Of a stretch of 33,052 bases of DNA, positions 25,084 to 33,052 are shown one piece after another; the first letter of the stretch is position 1; every line of letters begins with the position of its first letter. A model generated the notes under the pieces. The model was not told the DNA's origin. It searched no databases and saw nothing but the letters and a program-made list of their open reading frames with translations. Source of the stretch: an uncultured Prevotella sp. (lineage in GTDB: Bacteria; Bacteroidota; Bacteroidia; Bacteroidales; Bacteroidaceae). The position numbers were made by a program, and so were the translations under genes. The stretch lies in the NCBI GenBank assembly GCA_934120735.1, contig CAKOVA010000020.1, forward strand, positions 1-33,052, read 5' to 3'.

Positions 25084-25524
25084 ATGAAAAAGTTAGTATT
25101 TATGTTCGCTGCCGCAGCTATGTTTGCTGCGTGTCAGCAAAATGGTAAGAAAGCAGCCAATGCAGAAGGTACAGATTCTTTGGCAGCCGACACAATGATT
25201 GTAGCCGACACACTGGTTTACGAAGGTGAGGGTCCTGCCGCTGATGGCACGTACCAGTACAGCCTTTCGATCTATGGAGACAGCATCAAGGAGTTTGCTT
25301 ACGAGCAGGTTGCTGTTACCCCAAAGGGTAAAGAAACCATGGCTCGCACCACTGGTGTAGCCAGACTGATTGAGAACAACGGCAAGAATTATGTACGCGT
25401 ACAGTCAGAAAAAATGGATTCAGTGACCTTCCTTCAGTTGGACGATCAGACACTGCGTCTGGTATCCGACAAGTTTGAAGAAGCAGGAGAAGGTACCAAT
25501 ACCGACCTGAAGCTGAAGAAGTAA
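25084..25524 (+). CDS. Small lipoprotein, possibly NlpE-like
   Basis: A 146-residue lipoprotein with lipobox MFAAC (Cys17). After an Ala/Asp-rich linker comes LVYEGEGPAADGTYQYSLSIY, which echoes the YEGxLPxADG start of the NlpE beta-barrel domain but lacks its CxxC. The remaining strands (VTPKGKETMARTTGVARL, YVRVQSEKMDSVTFLQL, LRLVSDKFEE) fit a small beta fold. NlpE senses envelope stress in enterobacteria; the role here is unknown. Monocistronic with its own promoter and terminator. Confidence 0.7.
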   Translation: MKKLVFMFAAAAMFAACQQNGKKAANAEGTDSLAADTMIVADTLVYEGEGPAADGTYQYSLSIYGDSIKEFAYEQVAVTPKGKETMARTTGVARLIENNGKNYVRVQSEKMDSVTFLQLDDQTLRLVSDKFEEAGEGTNTDLKLKK

Positions 25525-25554
25525 AGCATACGACACAAGCGCATTTAAACCAAT

Positions 25555-25595
25555 ATGCCGAAGAGGGTTTTCCTTCTTCGGCATGTTTATTTTCT
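25555..25595 (+). terminator. Intrinsic terminator after the small lipoprotein gene
   Basis: ATGCCGAAGA (25555-25564) pairs with TCTTCGGCAT (25575-25584), followed by GTTTATTTTCT. Confidence 0.8.
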
Positions 25596-25683
25596 CGAAT
25601 CAGTCATTGCATGTGAGCCTACCCATGTTACGAATTATGAATAAAGCTACGAACATTCATCCATCTGCAAAGACACAGGATGC

Positions 25684-25908
25684 TTAGGTGGTAGGCTCTT
25701 CAGCGTTTTCATCCAGCTTATCTTCCTCCACCACCTGTAGTTTTCGTTTTTTGAGTCGCCCATTCTTGCGTAAAGCCTCACTGATAATCCATTGCAGTTG
25801 GCCGTTGATAGACCGAAACTCGTCGGCAGCCCATTTCTCAACCGCATCCATCGTGTCTGAATCAATACGCAGAATGAAACTTTTATTCTTGTTTTCTTTC
25901 TTTGCCAT
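25684..25908 (-). CDS. Arc-type ribbon-helix-helix protein
   Basis: A 74-residue protein. KNKSFILRIDSDTMDAVEKW reads as the beta strand and first helix of an Arc/MetJ RHH DNA-binding domain, followed by LQWIISEALRKNG and an acidic tail (EEDKLDENAEEP). RHH proteins bind DNA as dimers of dimers. It starts 5 bp after the SPFH gene stop, so the two are co-transcribed. No toxin gene follows, so an antitoxin role is not indicated. Confidence 0.8.
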   Translation of the reverse strand: MAKKENKNKSFILRIDSDTMDAVEKWAADEFRSINGQLQWIISEALRKNGRLKKRKLQVVEEDKLDENAEEPTT

Positions 25909-25913
25909 TCGCC

Positions 25914-26858
25914 TTACATGTTCAACGTACCTGTGTTGACAACAGGTTGAGCCGTATCATCACCACAGAGAACCACCATCAAATTGCTGACCATTGCAGC
26001 CTTCTTGTCGTCATCAAGATCGATAACGCCATCACTGGAGAGCCTATCAATAGCCATTTTCACCATCGATACCGCTCCTTCTACTATCTTCTCGCGGGCC
26101 ATGATGACGGCAGATGCCTGCTGACGACGTAGCATCACGGCCGCAATCTCGGGCGCATAAGCCAGATAATTGATGCGAGCCTCAACGATTTCGATACCGG
26201 CCATCTCCAACCTTTCGGCCAACTTCATTTCCAATTCCTTATTAATAGACTCATCACCATCACGCAAGGTCAGTTCCTCTTGATTGGACTCGTTGTTGTC
26301 ATAGGCATACTGACCAGCGACTTGTCGTAGGGCAGCCTCGCTCTGTATCATCACAAAGTTTTCGAAAGCACGCATAATGCTGCTCACATCCTTACCCACA
26401 GAGATGCCAAGACCTTGCGCCATGGTCTGCGAATCGATTTCAAACATCGCTTTATACGTATCCTTCAGCTTCCAAACCAGCACCAACCCAATCATCACTG
26501 GGTTGCCAATTTTGTCGTTCACCTTGATGGGTTCGGCATTCAGGTTTCTGGCACGAAGAGACAATTCCTTCGTATTGATAAACGGATTGACCCAATGAAA
26601 GCCCACCTCAGAGAAGGTTCCGCGATACTTTCCGAAGAACATCATCACCCGAGCTTCATTGGGTTCTACCTGCACAAAGCCCATCAATAAGATCAAGTCT
26701 GTGACACAAACACTCACACCTGCCCCGATGAGCCCATCCGAAGAGTCGACACCAGCCACAATGAGGAACACGCCCAAGGCGAAAATGGCTAAAAACACGA
26801 ACAACATGACGAATCCGTTGACCTTCATTCCCTTAAAAGTAAACTCTTTGTTTTCCAT
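25914..26858 (-). CDS. SPFH/band 7 domain membrane protein
   Basis: A 314-residue protein from MENKEFTFKGMKV. Two membrane segments lie at about 14-35 and 44-62; then the SPFH domain begins (VQVEPNEARVMMFFGKYRGT, FHWVNPF, ELSLRARNLNAEPIKVNDK), with the long helical part LAERLEMAGIEIVEARI and APEIAAVMLRRQQASAVI. SPFH proteins form membrane microdomain cages and often protect or regulate membrane proteases or channels; the partner here is unknown. The upstream ATG at 26924 overlaps the promoter and is rejected. Paired with an RHH protein gene. Confidence 0.9.
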   Translation of the reverse strand: MENKEFTFKGMKVNGFVMLFVFLAIFALGVFLIVAGVDSSDGLIGAGVSVCVTDLILLMGFVQVEPNEARVMMFFGKYRGTFSEVGFHWVNPFINTKELSLRARNLNAEPIKVNDKIGNPVMIGLVLVWKLKDTYKAMFEIDSQTMAQGLGISVGKDVSSIMRAFENFVMIQSEAALRQVAGQYAYDNNESNQEELTLRDGDESINKELEMKLAERLEMAGIEIVEARINYLAYAPEIAAVMLRRQQASAVIMAREKIVEGAVSMVKMAIDRLSSDGVIDLDDDKKAAMVSNLMVVLCGDDTAQPVVNTGTLNM

Positions 26859-26892
26859 AATTTTGTTGATTATTGATATTATTTTGATATCA

Positions 26893-26924
26893 CAAATATA
26901 CATATCAAAAAGCATATCCTCCAA
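26893..26924 (-). promoter_or_regulatory. Bacteroidetes promoter for the SPFH operon
   Basis: Minus strand TTG (26924-26922), a 21-nt spacer and TATATTTG (26900-26893). The start near 26886 gives a leader of about 28 nt. Confidence 0.75.
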
Positions 26925-27056
26925 CTATTTTTCCCTTTTATGCAACGCATTAGCAATATTTAACACGCTACTCTGAGCCATCAGCTAAGCTACTGCCACC
27001 CTATCCTCCATTCATGTCGGCATTGGCTACGGCAGATTGATTTTTAATACCATTCT

Positions 27057-27088
27057 ATTGCCACAACCAATCATTTTCACTACTTTTG
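27057..27088 (+). promoter_or_regulatory. Bacteroidetes promoter for the PagL-like gene
   Basis: ATTG (27057-27060), a 20-nt spacer and TACTTTTG (27081-27088). The leader is about 16 nt to ATG 27111. Confidence 0.75.
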
Positions 27089-27110
27089 TTCCTGTAATCA
27101 TCATCGCATC

Positions 27111-28334
27111 ATGAAACTCATTTTTCAGACAGGTACAAGGCTTGCATTGAGCATGCTATGGATTGCTCTTTTTGCCAACAATGTTCATGCAGAAGATACT
27201 GACACCTTGCAAGTGCAGCAGAAGACCATTCACCGATTAGAATGGGACGTTGTTCCATCGACCATTTTGCACACCAACCCGTACCTCAAAGGGGCTAACG
27301 ATGAGCGAAGAACGATGAACCACGCCTTCACTACCCGCCTGAAATATGCCTTCCAGATGCCACAGGCCAGTGTGCAAGCCCAGACGTACAAGGATGCTTA
27401 CCAAGGCATTGGTATGGCTTACCACAACCTGAATCCACAATTGGGGAACCCGCTATCGGCTTTTATCTTTCAGGGTGCGCCCATCAAGAGATTCACCTCC
27501 AGCCTGTCGCTCAACTACGAATGGAACCTGGGACTTACCTTCAACTGGCATCCATACAATCAGGAAACCAACCCACAGAATAAGGTTATCGGATCGAAAG
27601 TGACCGCCTATATCGACGCCGACTTCTATCTGAGGTGGCGACTCTCCAACCATCTGGATTTGAACACAGGCATTTCGCTTTCCCACTATTCCAATGGTAA
27701 CACCTCAATACCCAATGCTGGGCTCAACATTATAGGCGGTCGCGTCAGTCTGGCCTACTACCTAAACCGTAAAAATGACAGACTGATTCCCAAGAGTGTC
27801 ATTCCGCCGTTCAACAAGCACATCAGTTACGACCTCCTGGTTTATGGTGCTTGGCGCAAACAAGGCATCTATTTGGATGGCAATCCCGTGGCTTTGCCAG
27901 ACAGATACGGCGTGATAGGTTTCAACTTCACCCCGCTCTACAACCTGAATCACTGGTTTAATGCCGGCATTTCACTGGATGGCGTGTACGACAGCAGCTC
28001 GAACCTGTACATAGAAGATTACCTTGTGGAAATTGGCGGTTCGCACAACGACCTGGATCATGTTGTGAGTCCCTCCGCCATCCGACAAATGTCTCTCGGG
28101 CTTTCTGCCAGAGCTGAGTTTGTGATGCCTTATTTCACCATCGATGCGGGCATTGGAAAGAACATCATCAACGCACATGCTGAACTGAAAGGATGGTATC
28201 AAACACTGGCCTTGAAAGTTGATGTAGCACATTCTGTTTTCCTCAACATCGGTTATAGCTTATACGACTTCAAAACACCCAATCACCTCATGTTGGGCGT
28301 TGGCTATCACTTTCATCACAAACGAGGCCGTTAG
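27111..28334 (+). CDS. Lipid A deacylase-like outer-membrane protein (PagL/acyloxyacyl hydrolase family)
   Basis: A 407-residue protein with a signal peptide (cleavage likely after NNVHA, residue 27). It is built of repeated beta strands with aromatic ends, as in an outer-membrane barrel. HYSNG at residues 192-196 matches the PagL catalytic His-x-Ser-Asn motif; PagL removes the 3-O acyl chain of lipid A. The NPYLKG, DAYQGIGMAYH and LGNPLSAFIFQGAPI patterns are of the Bacteroidetes acyloxyacyl hydrolase type. It is longer than Pseudomonas PagL (about 150 residues), with extra strands after 220. Substrate not proven. Monocistronic. Confidence 0.75.
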   Translation: MKLIFQTGTRLALSMLWIALFANNVHAEDTDTLQVQQKTIHRLEWDVVPSTILHTNPYLKGANDERRTMNHAFTTRLKYAFQMPQASVQAQTYKDAYQGIGMAYHNLNPQLGNPLSAFIFQGAPIKRFTSSLSLNYEWNLGLTFNWHPYNQETNPQNKVIGSKVTAYIDADFYLRWRLSNHLDLNTGISLSHYSNGNTSIPNAGLNIIGGRVSLAYYLNRKNDRLIPKSVIPPFNKHISYDLLVYGAWRKQGIYLDGNPVALPDRYGVIGFNFTPLYNLNHWFNAGISLDGVYDSSSNLYIEDYLVEIGGSHNDLDHVVSPSAIRQMSLGLSARAEFVMPYFTIDAGIGKNIINAHAELKGWYQTLALKVDVAHSVFLNIGYSLYDFKTPNHLMLGVGYHFHHKRGR

Positions 28335-28905
28335 TGCGGTTTCCTACCCTCATTAAAAATGCCGAACAACAATTGTTGCCCAGCATTTACTTGGCCCGCA
28401 TCACGGCTCTTTCATTTAACTATAACCTTTGCTGCTATAATCTTTTCATTCTTTGGTTACTTCTCTCTCAAATTTACCAATGAAATGAATATGACATCTT
28501 ACGTACCAGCAGTCACACATCGTGACATCTCGTTTTTTAACAACGAAAGACACGAAAGAATCTAAAAAACGTTGCCACAAAAGACATTTCACGAAAGAAC
28601 GTCCCGTTCTATCTAAAAAAACGAAAAACATAGTTACAGCATTTCACTTTTGACGATAAGTCGAATATAGAGAACAACGCATTTCATTTCGTTCTTTTCG
28701 TCTGAACGTTTACGTTCTTTGGCTTATTTATATCACTCGCAAATTTTCGTGTTTTCTGTTTATTTCGTTGTTGATTTCTTCTACGCTGTATACAACAACA
28801 AAATATATCATTTTTAAATGAAAGAGCTATGGGGCCCGCATGGGGCTGATTTATGTATGCTGACTAACTGGAAGAAAGATGCAATGACTCGATAGATGAC
28901 TGGCT
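28335..28905. other. A/T-rich intergenic stretch without a supported gene
   Basis: A small palindrome, CAACAATTGTTG, lies inside an AAATGC/GCATTT inverted pair near 28357-28388, without a T-run. The rest is rich in short ACGAAAGA-type repeats (28540-28630 and 28680-28720). The minus ORF at 28446-28631 is a translation of those repeats. Confidence 0.5.
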
Positions 28906-28910
28906 ATCGA

Positions 28911-29762
28911 TTATTTCTTTGTCGGAATATTAAACTCGCAAACCTTCGAGATGGCTTTGTTGCCTTGCACGACAGACGCGCAAATCTTAGCCGTTCCCTT
29001 CTTCAACTTATTGTTGGCGCGAACCACAGCCGTGTACCGAATGCCTGCGCCAGGTTCTATTTTCTCCACATGCAGACTGGGTGAAATAGACAGATGCTTA
29101 TTGCCGGACATCTCTACCACCGTTGGTTGGATGTCGTACAAGGTCTGAGTGCCACGATTGTACACCTCAAAAATCACTTTACAGATTTCACCACGCGAAA
29201 TGACATTATCTTGATTGTCGTCTACAAAACGAGCGTTACGAATCTCGATGGCTGGAGTATAACTGAGTCCCTTCGCCAACTTTTCAACACTTGACGACTC
29301 GGGTAGATGGGTGGTGGGCTTCTGTGCGCTGTAATCACCCGTGTAATCACTGCCCTCGAAATCGTACAAACGGTCGTCGCCACTATTCGTTTCATCGAAG
29401 CCGCTATACGCCTTGCCCTGCTGCTCGTAATTAGAGCTGCGGTCGTCGCGCTGTTCATTTTGTCGCTGTCGGCGCTGCATTCGCTGGTAAGCGCGTTCCT
29501 CCTTGTCGCGTTGATATTGTTCCAGATCGGCTTGACGCTTCTTGTCGGCCTGCGCACCAATGGCGCCACCCACGATGGCACCACCCGCCATACCGACAAT
29601 CGTGCCGACATCACTGCCGCGGGCACCATTACTAATGCCACCAATAGCACTTCCCAATACGGATCCAAGGGTACTGCCCGTATAAGCACCGCTACCCGTA
29701 TAAGTGCCGCAGCTACTCAACAGCACCGTGACACAAACTGCTGTAACCAAACCTCTTCTCAT
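28911..29762 (-). CDS. Glycine-zipper lipoprotein with C-terminal Ig-like domain
   Basis: A 283-residue lipoprotein from MRRGLVTAVCVTVLLSSC (Cys18). Next comes a glycine-zipper segment (GSTLGSVLGSAIGG, then GMAGGAIVGGAIGAQA), as in Rick_17kDa_Anti/SlyB-like proteins, then a charged Arg/Gln-rich helix (YQRMQRRQRQNEQRDD) and a disordered acidic stretch. The last about 115 residues (EIRNARFVDDNQDNVISRGE, then VYNRGTQTLYDIQPT) form a CARDB-like Ig domain. Likely anchored in the outer membrane; function unknown. The upstream ATG at 29804 adds a basic segment before the signal and is less likely. Confidence 0.75.
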   Translation of the reverse strand: MRRGLVTAVCVTVLLSSCGTYTGSGAYTGSTLGSVLGSAIGGISNGARGSDVGTIVGMAGGAIVGGAIGAQADKKRQADLEQYQRDKEERAYQRMQRRQRQNEQRDDRSSNYEQQGKAYSGFDETNSGDDRLYDFEGSDYTGDYSAQKPTTHLPESSSVEKLAKGLSYTPAIEIRNARFVDDNQDNVISRGEICKVIFEVYNRGTQTLYDIQPTVVEMSGNKHLSISPSLHVEKIEPGAGIRYTAVVRANNKLKKGTAKICASVVQGNKAISKVCEFNIPTKK

Positions 29763-30286
29763 GTTTCTTGCATTCTTTAATCCTAATTTTCGTCTGTCAA
29801 GCATGCCTGACAGCCCTCAGCTTAACGCCAGGACACGGCCCAAATAATATCTTCAGGCCCGTTTTCCAGCACTACAAAGATAGTAAACAAAACTTTCATG
29901 CAGTGAGGATTTTCCCGAAAAGACGATAGGGAAAACCCTATTCTGAAGAACCTCACCAACCATTGGAACCCAATAGGCTGCACCCTCGTTTACAAAGTAT
30001 AATCAAGAATAAAGTAAATCTATAAGTCAGATGGTCAGTAAGTTAGCTTTAACTCAGGTCAAAATTGACTCACTGATTAAACTACATACTTAACTCAGTC
30101 GATAAGTCAAGAAGCTAATAAGTCGATAAGTCTTAACTTTGGTCAGGAAATATTGGGAGGTAATATCAACAACAGAAGTATCATTTCTTTATACTGGCAA
30201 GGTGTGTCTAATGACACAAACTGCCGTTTGTTCCACAAAGACCCTTGCCCAAATGGGGATAAAATCACTCCAAAGTCATGATTGAA
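29763..30286. other. Intergenic stretch with short repeats
   Basis: A minus-strand -7 box TATCTTTG (29882-29875) may serve the glycine-zipper gene. From about 30010 to 30140 the motif ATAAGTC recurs (for example TCGATAAGTC at two places). A TGTGTC/GACACA hairpin lies near 30205-30220. No gene is seen. Confidence 0.5.
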
Positions 30287-30985
30287 TCACATATGAGCAA
30301 TATTTAAACTGACGTTTACATCTAAGATGGAATCTGGTACTTCTTTTTTATTAGAATAGTTACTAATATTCAGGAAGTCTGATTTTTTTACAAGATATAT
30401 CTCTTCATAACAGTTCTCGTCCGCAATATGTAAATTGTATTTTTTAAGGATTCTATTGAAATCTTCTTTTAATGAAGTCTTTTGTAAAGCATCTAAGATA
30501 TTCTGATGAGTAAGATCTTTTCTCCTCATCTTGTAAAATAAATTTGAAGCTTCAATAGCTATATCCGTACAATTAACAAGGCGAAAGACTATATATTTGA
30601 GATTTATAGAATCTTTCTCATTCAATGCGACGTTTAAACATAAATCCATCTCCTTCAGAAAGTCTTTATAATTTGGCTCATAGCAAGATATTATAGTATC
30701 TTTTGGTATCAAATACTGCTTGTACCTTGGCCAGTTCACAATCTCCATGTTACAATCATGAGGATAAGCGCGTCCTGATCTAAATATAAATGAATATGCA
30801 GAGGTGTCACCTTTATTAATTATAAAATATTCATAAGTACAATACCTAACAAGGTGGTCTTGAATTTTCTTCTTACATACTATAGTGTCATTGGTAACTT
30901 CTTCTGTATCGCTTCGTTTTATTGAGCAACCAGACATCAGTAAATAAAAAACAACAAATGGCAAAAGGTAGAATTGGTATTTCAT
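30287..30985 (-). CDS. Lipoprotein of unknown function (paralogue 1)
   Basis: A 232-residue lipoprotein with lipobox LMSGC (Cys20). The mature part has KDFLKEMDLCLNVALN, then VNCTDIAIEASNLFYKMRR, SLKEDFNRILKKYNLHI and a C-terminal KEVPDSILDVNVSLNI. The gene is clearly more A/T rich than the neighbours. It matches the gene at 32131-32823 in motif order and spacing. No family name is known to me. Confidence 0.8.
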   Translation of the reverse strand: MKYQFYLLPFVVFYLLMSGCSIKRSDTEEVTNDTIVCKKKIQDHLVRYCTYEYFIINKGDTSAYSFIFRSGRAYPHDCNMEIVNWPRYKQYLIPKDTIISCYEPNYKDFLKEMDLCLNVALNEKDSINLKYIVFRLVNCTDIAIEASNLFYKMRRKDLTHQNILDALQKTSLKEDFNRILKKYNLHIADENCYEEIYLVKKSDFLNISNYSNKKEVPDSILDVNVSLNIAHM

Positions 30986-31034
30986 AACACTCAATATTTT
31001 GTGAAATAAACGTATTTGTGTAGAAACTATTTAG

Positions 31035-32014
31035 GGTATACTAAATAAGGCTACGTTCGTGGTTGCTTATTCCTCAGGGAAGGACAGCAAGACAAGGACG
31101 TTCAAGAACACCGTAAAGGGTATTCATGCGTTTATCCAGACGCTCTCGCCTAAGGAAGATCACTGTGTCATGGAGGCAACAGGCAACTACAGTTCTCTGC
31201 TTACCTATCTGCTCAATGAGGCAGGTGTCACGACCAGTCTGGAGAATCCTCTCAAGATTAAGAACTTCGCCCGTGCGATGCTGTCCACCATCAAGACTGA
31301 CGAAGTGGATGCCCGTATCATAGCCCTCTATGGTGAGAGAATGTGGCCGAAGCCCTACAAGCTCCCAAGCGATGCCATCCTTACCCTCAGGCAGAAACGT
31401 ACGGTCATACGCCAGTTGAAGAAGTAACTCATTGCTACAAGGAACCTTAAGGGCTCCATGGAGGCATCGCCATTCTTTGATCCTTCCTGCAAGAAGTCGG
31501 TCACCAAGACCATCACGTTCCTTGAGAAACAGATCAAGACTATGGAAGAGGATCTCTCTGTCCTGCCCATAAAGGGTACAAGAAACAGATGGACCTGCTT
31601 ACTTCCATCAAAGGAATAGGCGTCACGCTTGCAGCTGCACTCATCATGGGCACCGGTGGCTTCACTTACTTTGATAATGCCAAGCAACTCACCCGTTATC
31701 TGGGCTTATCGCCAAACTATCAACTTTCCGGTATGTTAGTCAATTTCAAAGGTCACATTAACCGCAATGGTGATGCTTCTCTAAGAAGCCAGCTCTATGT
31801 TGCCGCCTTGGCATCTCTCAGATGCAACAGGGAATGCAGGGCTTGTTACGAACGGCTGCGGTCTAACGGAAAGCCTGTGCAAGTCGCTGTCATTGCTGTT
31901 GCCAATAAGCTTGTCAGGCAGGCTTTTGCCGTTTTCACTCATGAGAGGCCCTATGTCGATGGATATGTATCAACGATAGGCTCTGCTGAGACTTCTTTGG
32001 GTGTTGAAGGATAA
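31035..32014 (+). pseudogene. Decayed IS110-family transposase
   Basis: Two pieces add up to about 326 codons, close to full length. The first (from 31035) has KATFVVAYSSGKDSKTRTF, VMEATGNYSSLLTYLLNEAG and STIKTDEVDARIIALYGE, the RuvC-like DEDD domain of IS110. The N-terminal GxDxSK segment with the first Asp is altered to GILNKATF. An in-frame TAA at 31425-31427 interrupts it. Near 31565-31590 the frame shifts, and the second piece (DLLTSIKGIGVTLAAAL, FDNAKQLTRYLGLSPNYQLSG) is the Transposase_20 domain with the Ser in LSG. Non-functional. No terminal inverted repeats seen, as usual for this family. Confidence 0.88.
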
Positions 32015-32040
32015 TCTAATACCCGAAAACACCGAGGAGT

Positions 32041-32061
32041 TTGAGGGCGAGAAGCCCTCAA
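32041..32061 (+). repeat. Stem-loop after the IS110 relic
   Basis: TTGAGGGC (32041-32048) and GCCCTCAA (32054-32061) form a perfect 8-bp stem with a five-base loop. No T-run follows. It may be part of the right end of the insertion element. Confidence 0.6.
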
Positions 32062-32130
32062 GGAATGGCTCGAATTGCTAAAGTTCGTTAACCATATTCG
32101 TTTTTCTTATTACAGTTCATTGTTTCTTCG

Positions 32131-32823
32131 TTATTCTATATTTATACCACTTTGATTATCTACGATATTTTTTTTGATTGGAACAGCAAGAATTTTTTGA
32201 GGTATATCCTTAATAGATGTAGTGTGATTTGATAAAAATAATTCCTTATTCATATAAATACCTTTTGCTTCTGAGTCTAATGATATGGATTGTACGCTCA
32301 TATTATACATTCCCAATATTGCGGTCAAATCTGCTGCTAATGTAGTATGGTTTATATACTCTTCTATCTGAGAATTATTCTTACACTTATATTCTGGGAG
32401 GCATTGCGAAACAATGATGGCAATATCACTAAAATCAGACAAATCACAATGTATGTTGATGTTTTTTCTTTTTGAATACTTGCTTAAAATAACTTTTAAA
32501 CATGTATTCATTTCTTGCAAAGTTTCTCTATACCCCCTCTGTCTTTGGGATATTGGAAAAGCTGAAAAACCCTTGCCCTTTCTCTTTAAATCATCAATAA
32601 AATCATTAGCACTATATGGTACTGTTATACTTATATTATCGTTATCTCCTGTAACAATATAACATTTATATTCTATTGTATCTGCTTTCTGTATGAAATA
32701 GACACTTTCAGATTCAGTGAGAGCAAGAATATTTACTTTCAAGTCTTTGTTTTTGACACGGGTACAAGAAACAAATGTAAATATCGTAGAGATAAGCATA
32801 TATAATATATTGAGTTTATTCAT
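32131..32823 (-). CDS. Lipoprotein of unknown function (paralogue 2)
   Basis: A 230-residue lipoprotein with lipobox FVSC (Cys20). The mature part has TLQEMNTCLKVILSKYSKR, FSDIAIIVSQCL, HTTLAADLTAILGMYNMSV and IKDIPQKILAVPIKKNI, matching the first paralogue in order. A/T rich like it. No known family. The IS110 relic lies between the two copies. Confidence 0.8.
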   Translation of the reverse strand: MNKLNILYMLISTIFTFVSCTRVKNKDLKVNILALTESESVYFIQKADTIEYKCYIVTGDNDNISITVPYSANDFIDDLKRKGKGFSAFPISQRQRGYRETLQEMNTCLKVILSKYSKRKNINIHCDLSDFSDIAIIVSQCLPEYKCKNNSQIEEYINHTTLAADLTAILGMYNMSVQSISLDSEAKGIYMNKELFLSNHTTSIKDIPQKILAVPIKKNIVDNQSGINIE

Positions 32824-32942
32824 CTTAATTTAAGAATATGCAAAAAGTCAAAAAAAATTGTTAGACACTATTTTTTATTATTACTGTCCGATAAGATTGG
32901 AGCCTATTGATATACTTGGTTTACGTGCTTGGTGATCCAAAG

Positions 32943-33050
32943 CTAATCCGGGTCAGTCGTAAAACCCAGTTGCATCCCCTCTCCCCTCATGCACATAATT
33001 TCATAAGCCTGTAAAGGAAGAAAGGAATATCCGTTACTCCCCTGAACTGT
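32943..33050 (-). other. Possible C-terminal fragment of an unknown gene at the window edge
   Basis: A minus-strand frame, open to the window end, has 35 codons (including GYSFLPLQAYEIMCMRGEG) before TAG at 32945-32943. Too short to judge; the other strand shows a similarly short frame. It might equally belong to a repeat or an insertion-element end. Confidence 0.2.
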
Positions 33051-33052
33051 GC

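Noticed and set aside
25684..25908. RHH protein as the antitoxin of a toxin-antitoxin pair
   Set aside because: No toxin-like gene is adjacent; its partner is a large SPFH membrane protein.
28446..28631. 61-codon minus-strand ORF
   Set aside because: It translates short ACGAAAGA-type repeats in an A/T-rich gap.

Overview
The window looks like chromosomal DNA of a Bacteroidota member, most likely Bacteroidales and probably close to Prevotella (inferred from gene content). The signs are many copies of the Bacteroidetes -7 promoter box TAnnTTTG, several with a TTG/TTTG element about 20 nt upstream, a near absence of Shine-Dalgarno sites, lipoproteins with short SxSC/SGC-type lipoboxes, and families typical of the phylum (DUF3822, a Pif1-like helicase with a C-terminal HTH, a type IX secretion sorting-domain remnant).

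Region 1 (1-2576) holds the 3' part of an S41/tricorn-like peptidase gene, a relic of a type IX secretion C-terminal domain with a strong terminator, and a SprT-like metalloprotease gene preceded by a tiny secreted ORF. Region 2 (2577-5921) holds a helicase and a secreted endonuclease/exonuclease/phosphatase enzyme, each with a recognisable promoter. Region 3 (6095-10373, minus strand) is an electron-transfer-flavoprotein operon, etfB-etfA-acyl-CoA dehydrogenase, whose intergenic spaces are filled with G/C-rich palindromic repeats, including a 110-bp tandem array.

Region 4 (10380-14911) starts with a 22-bp palindrome array, then dnaG with an almost leaderless promoter arrangement and a cardiolipin synthase, meeting rsmD convergently. 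Region 5 (14369-17833) is a minus-strand operon (membrane-anchored protein, DUF3822, rsmD) diverging from a RecD-like helicase gene. Region 6 (18094-24925) is housekeeping: ferritin, mutY, a lipoprotein, rsmA, frr, rsgA and mnmA, that is iron storage, DNA repair, ribosome assembly and recycling, and tRNA thiolation. Region 7 (25051-29762) encodes envelope functions: a small lipoprotein, a ribbon-helix-helix protein paired with an SPFH membrane protein, a PagL-like lipid A deacylase and a glycine-zipper lipoprotein.

Region 8 (30000-33052) is accessory and visibly more A/T rich: degenerate short repeats and two diverged paralogous lipoprotein genes flanking a decayed IS110-family transposase gene (stop codon, frameshift and damaged N-terminus).

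No rRNA, tRNA or CRISPR array was seen. The most unusual signals are the repeat-loaded etf operon, the 22-bp palindrome array beside dnaG, the T9SS remnant, and the IS110 relic between paired lipoproteins. None of these is proven to be a new system.
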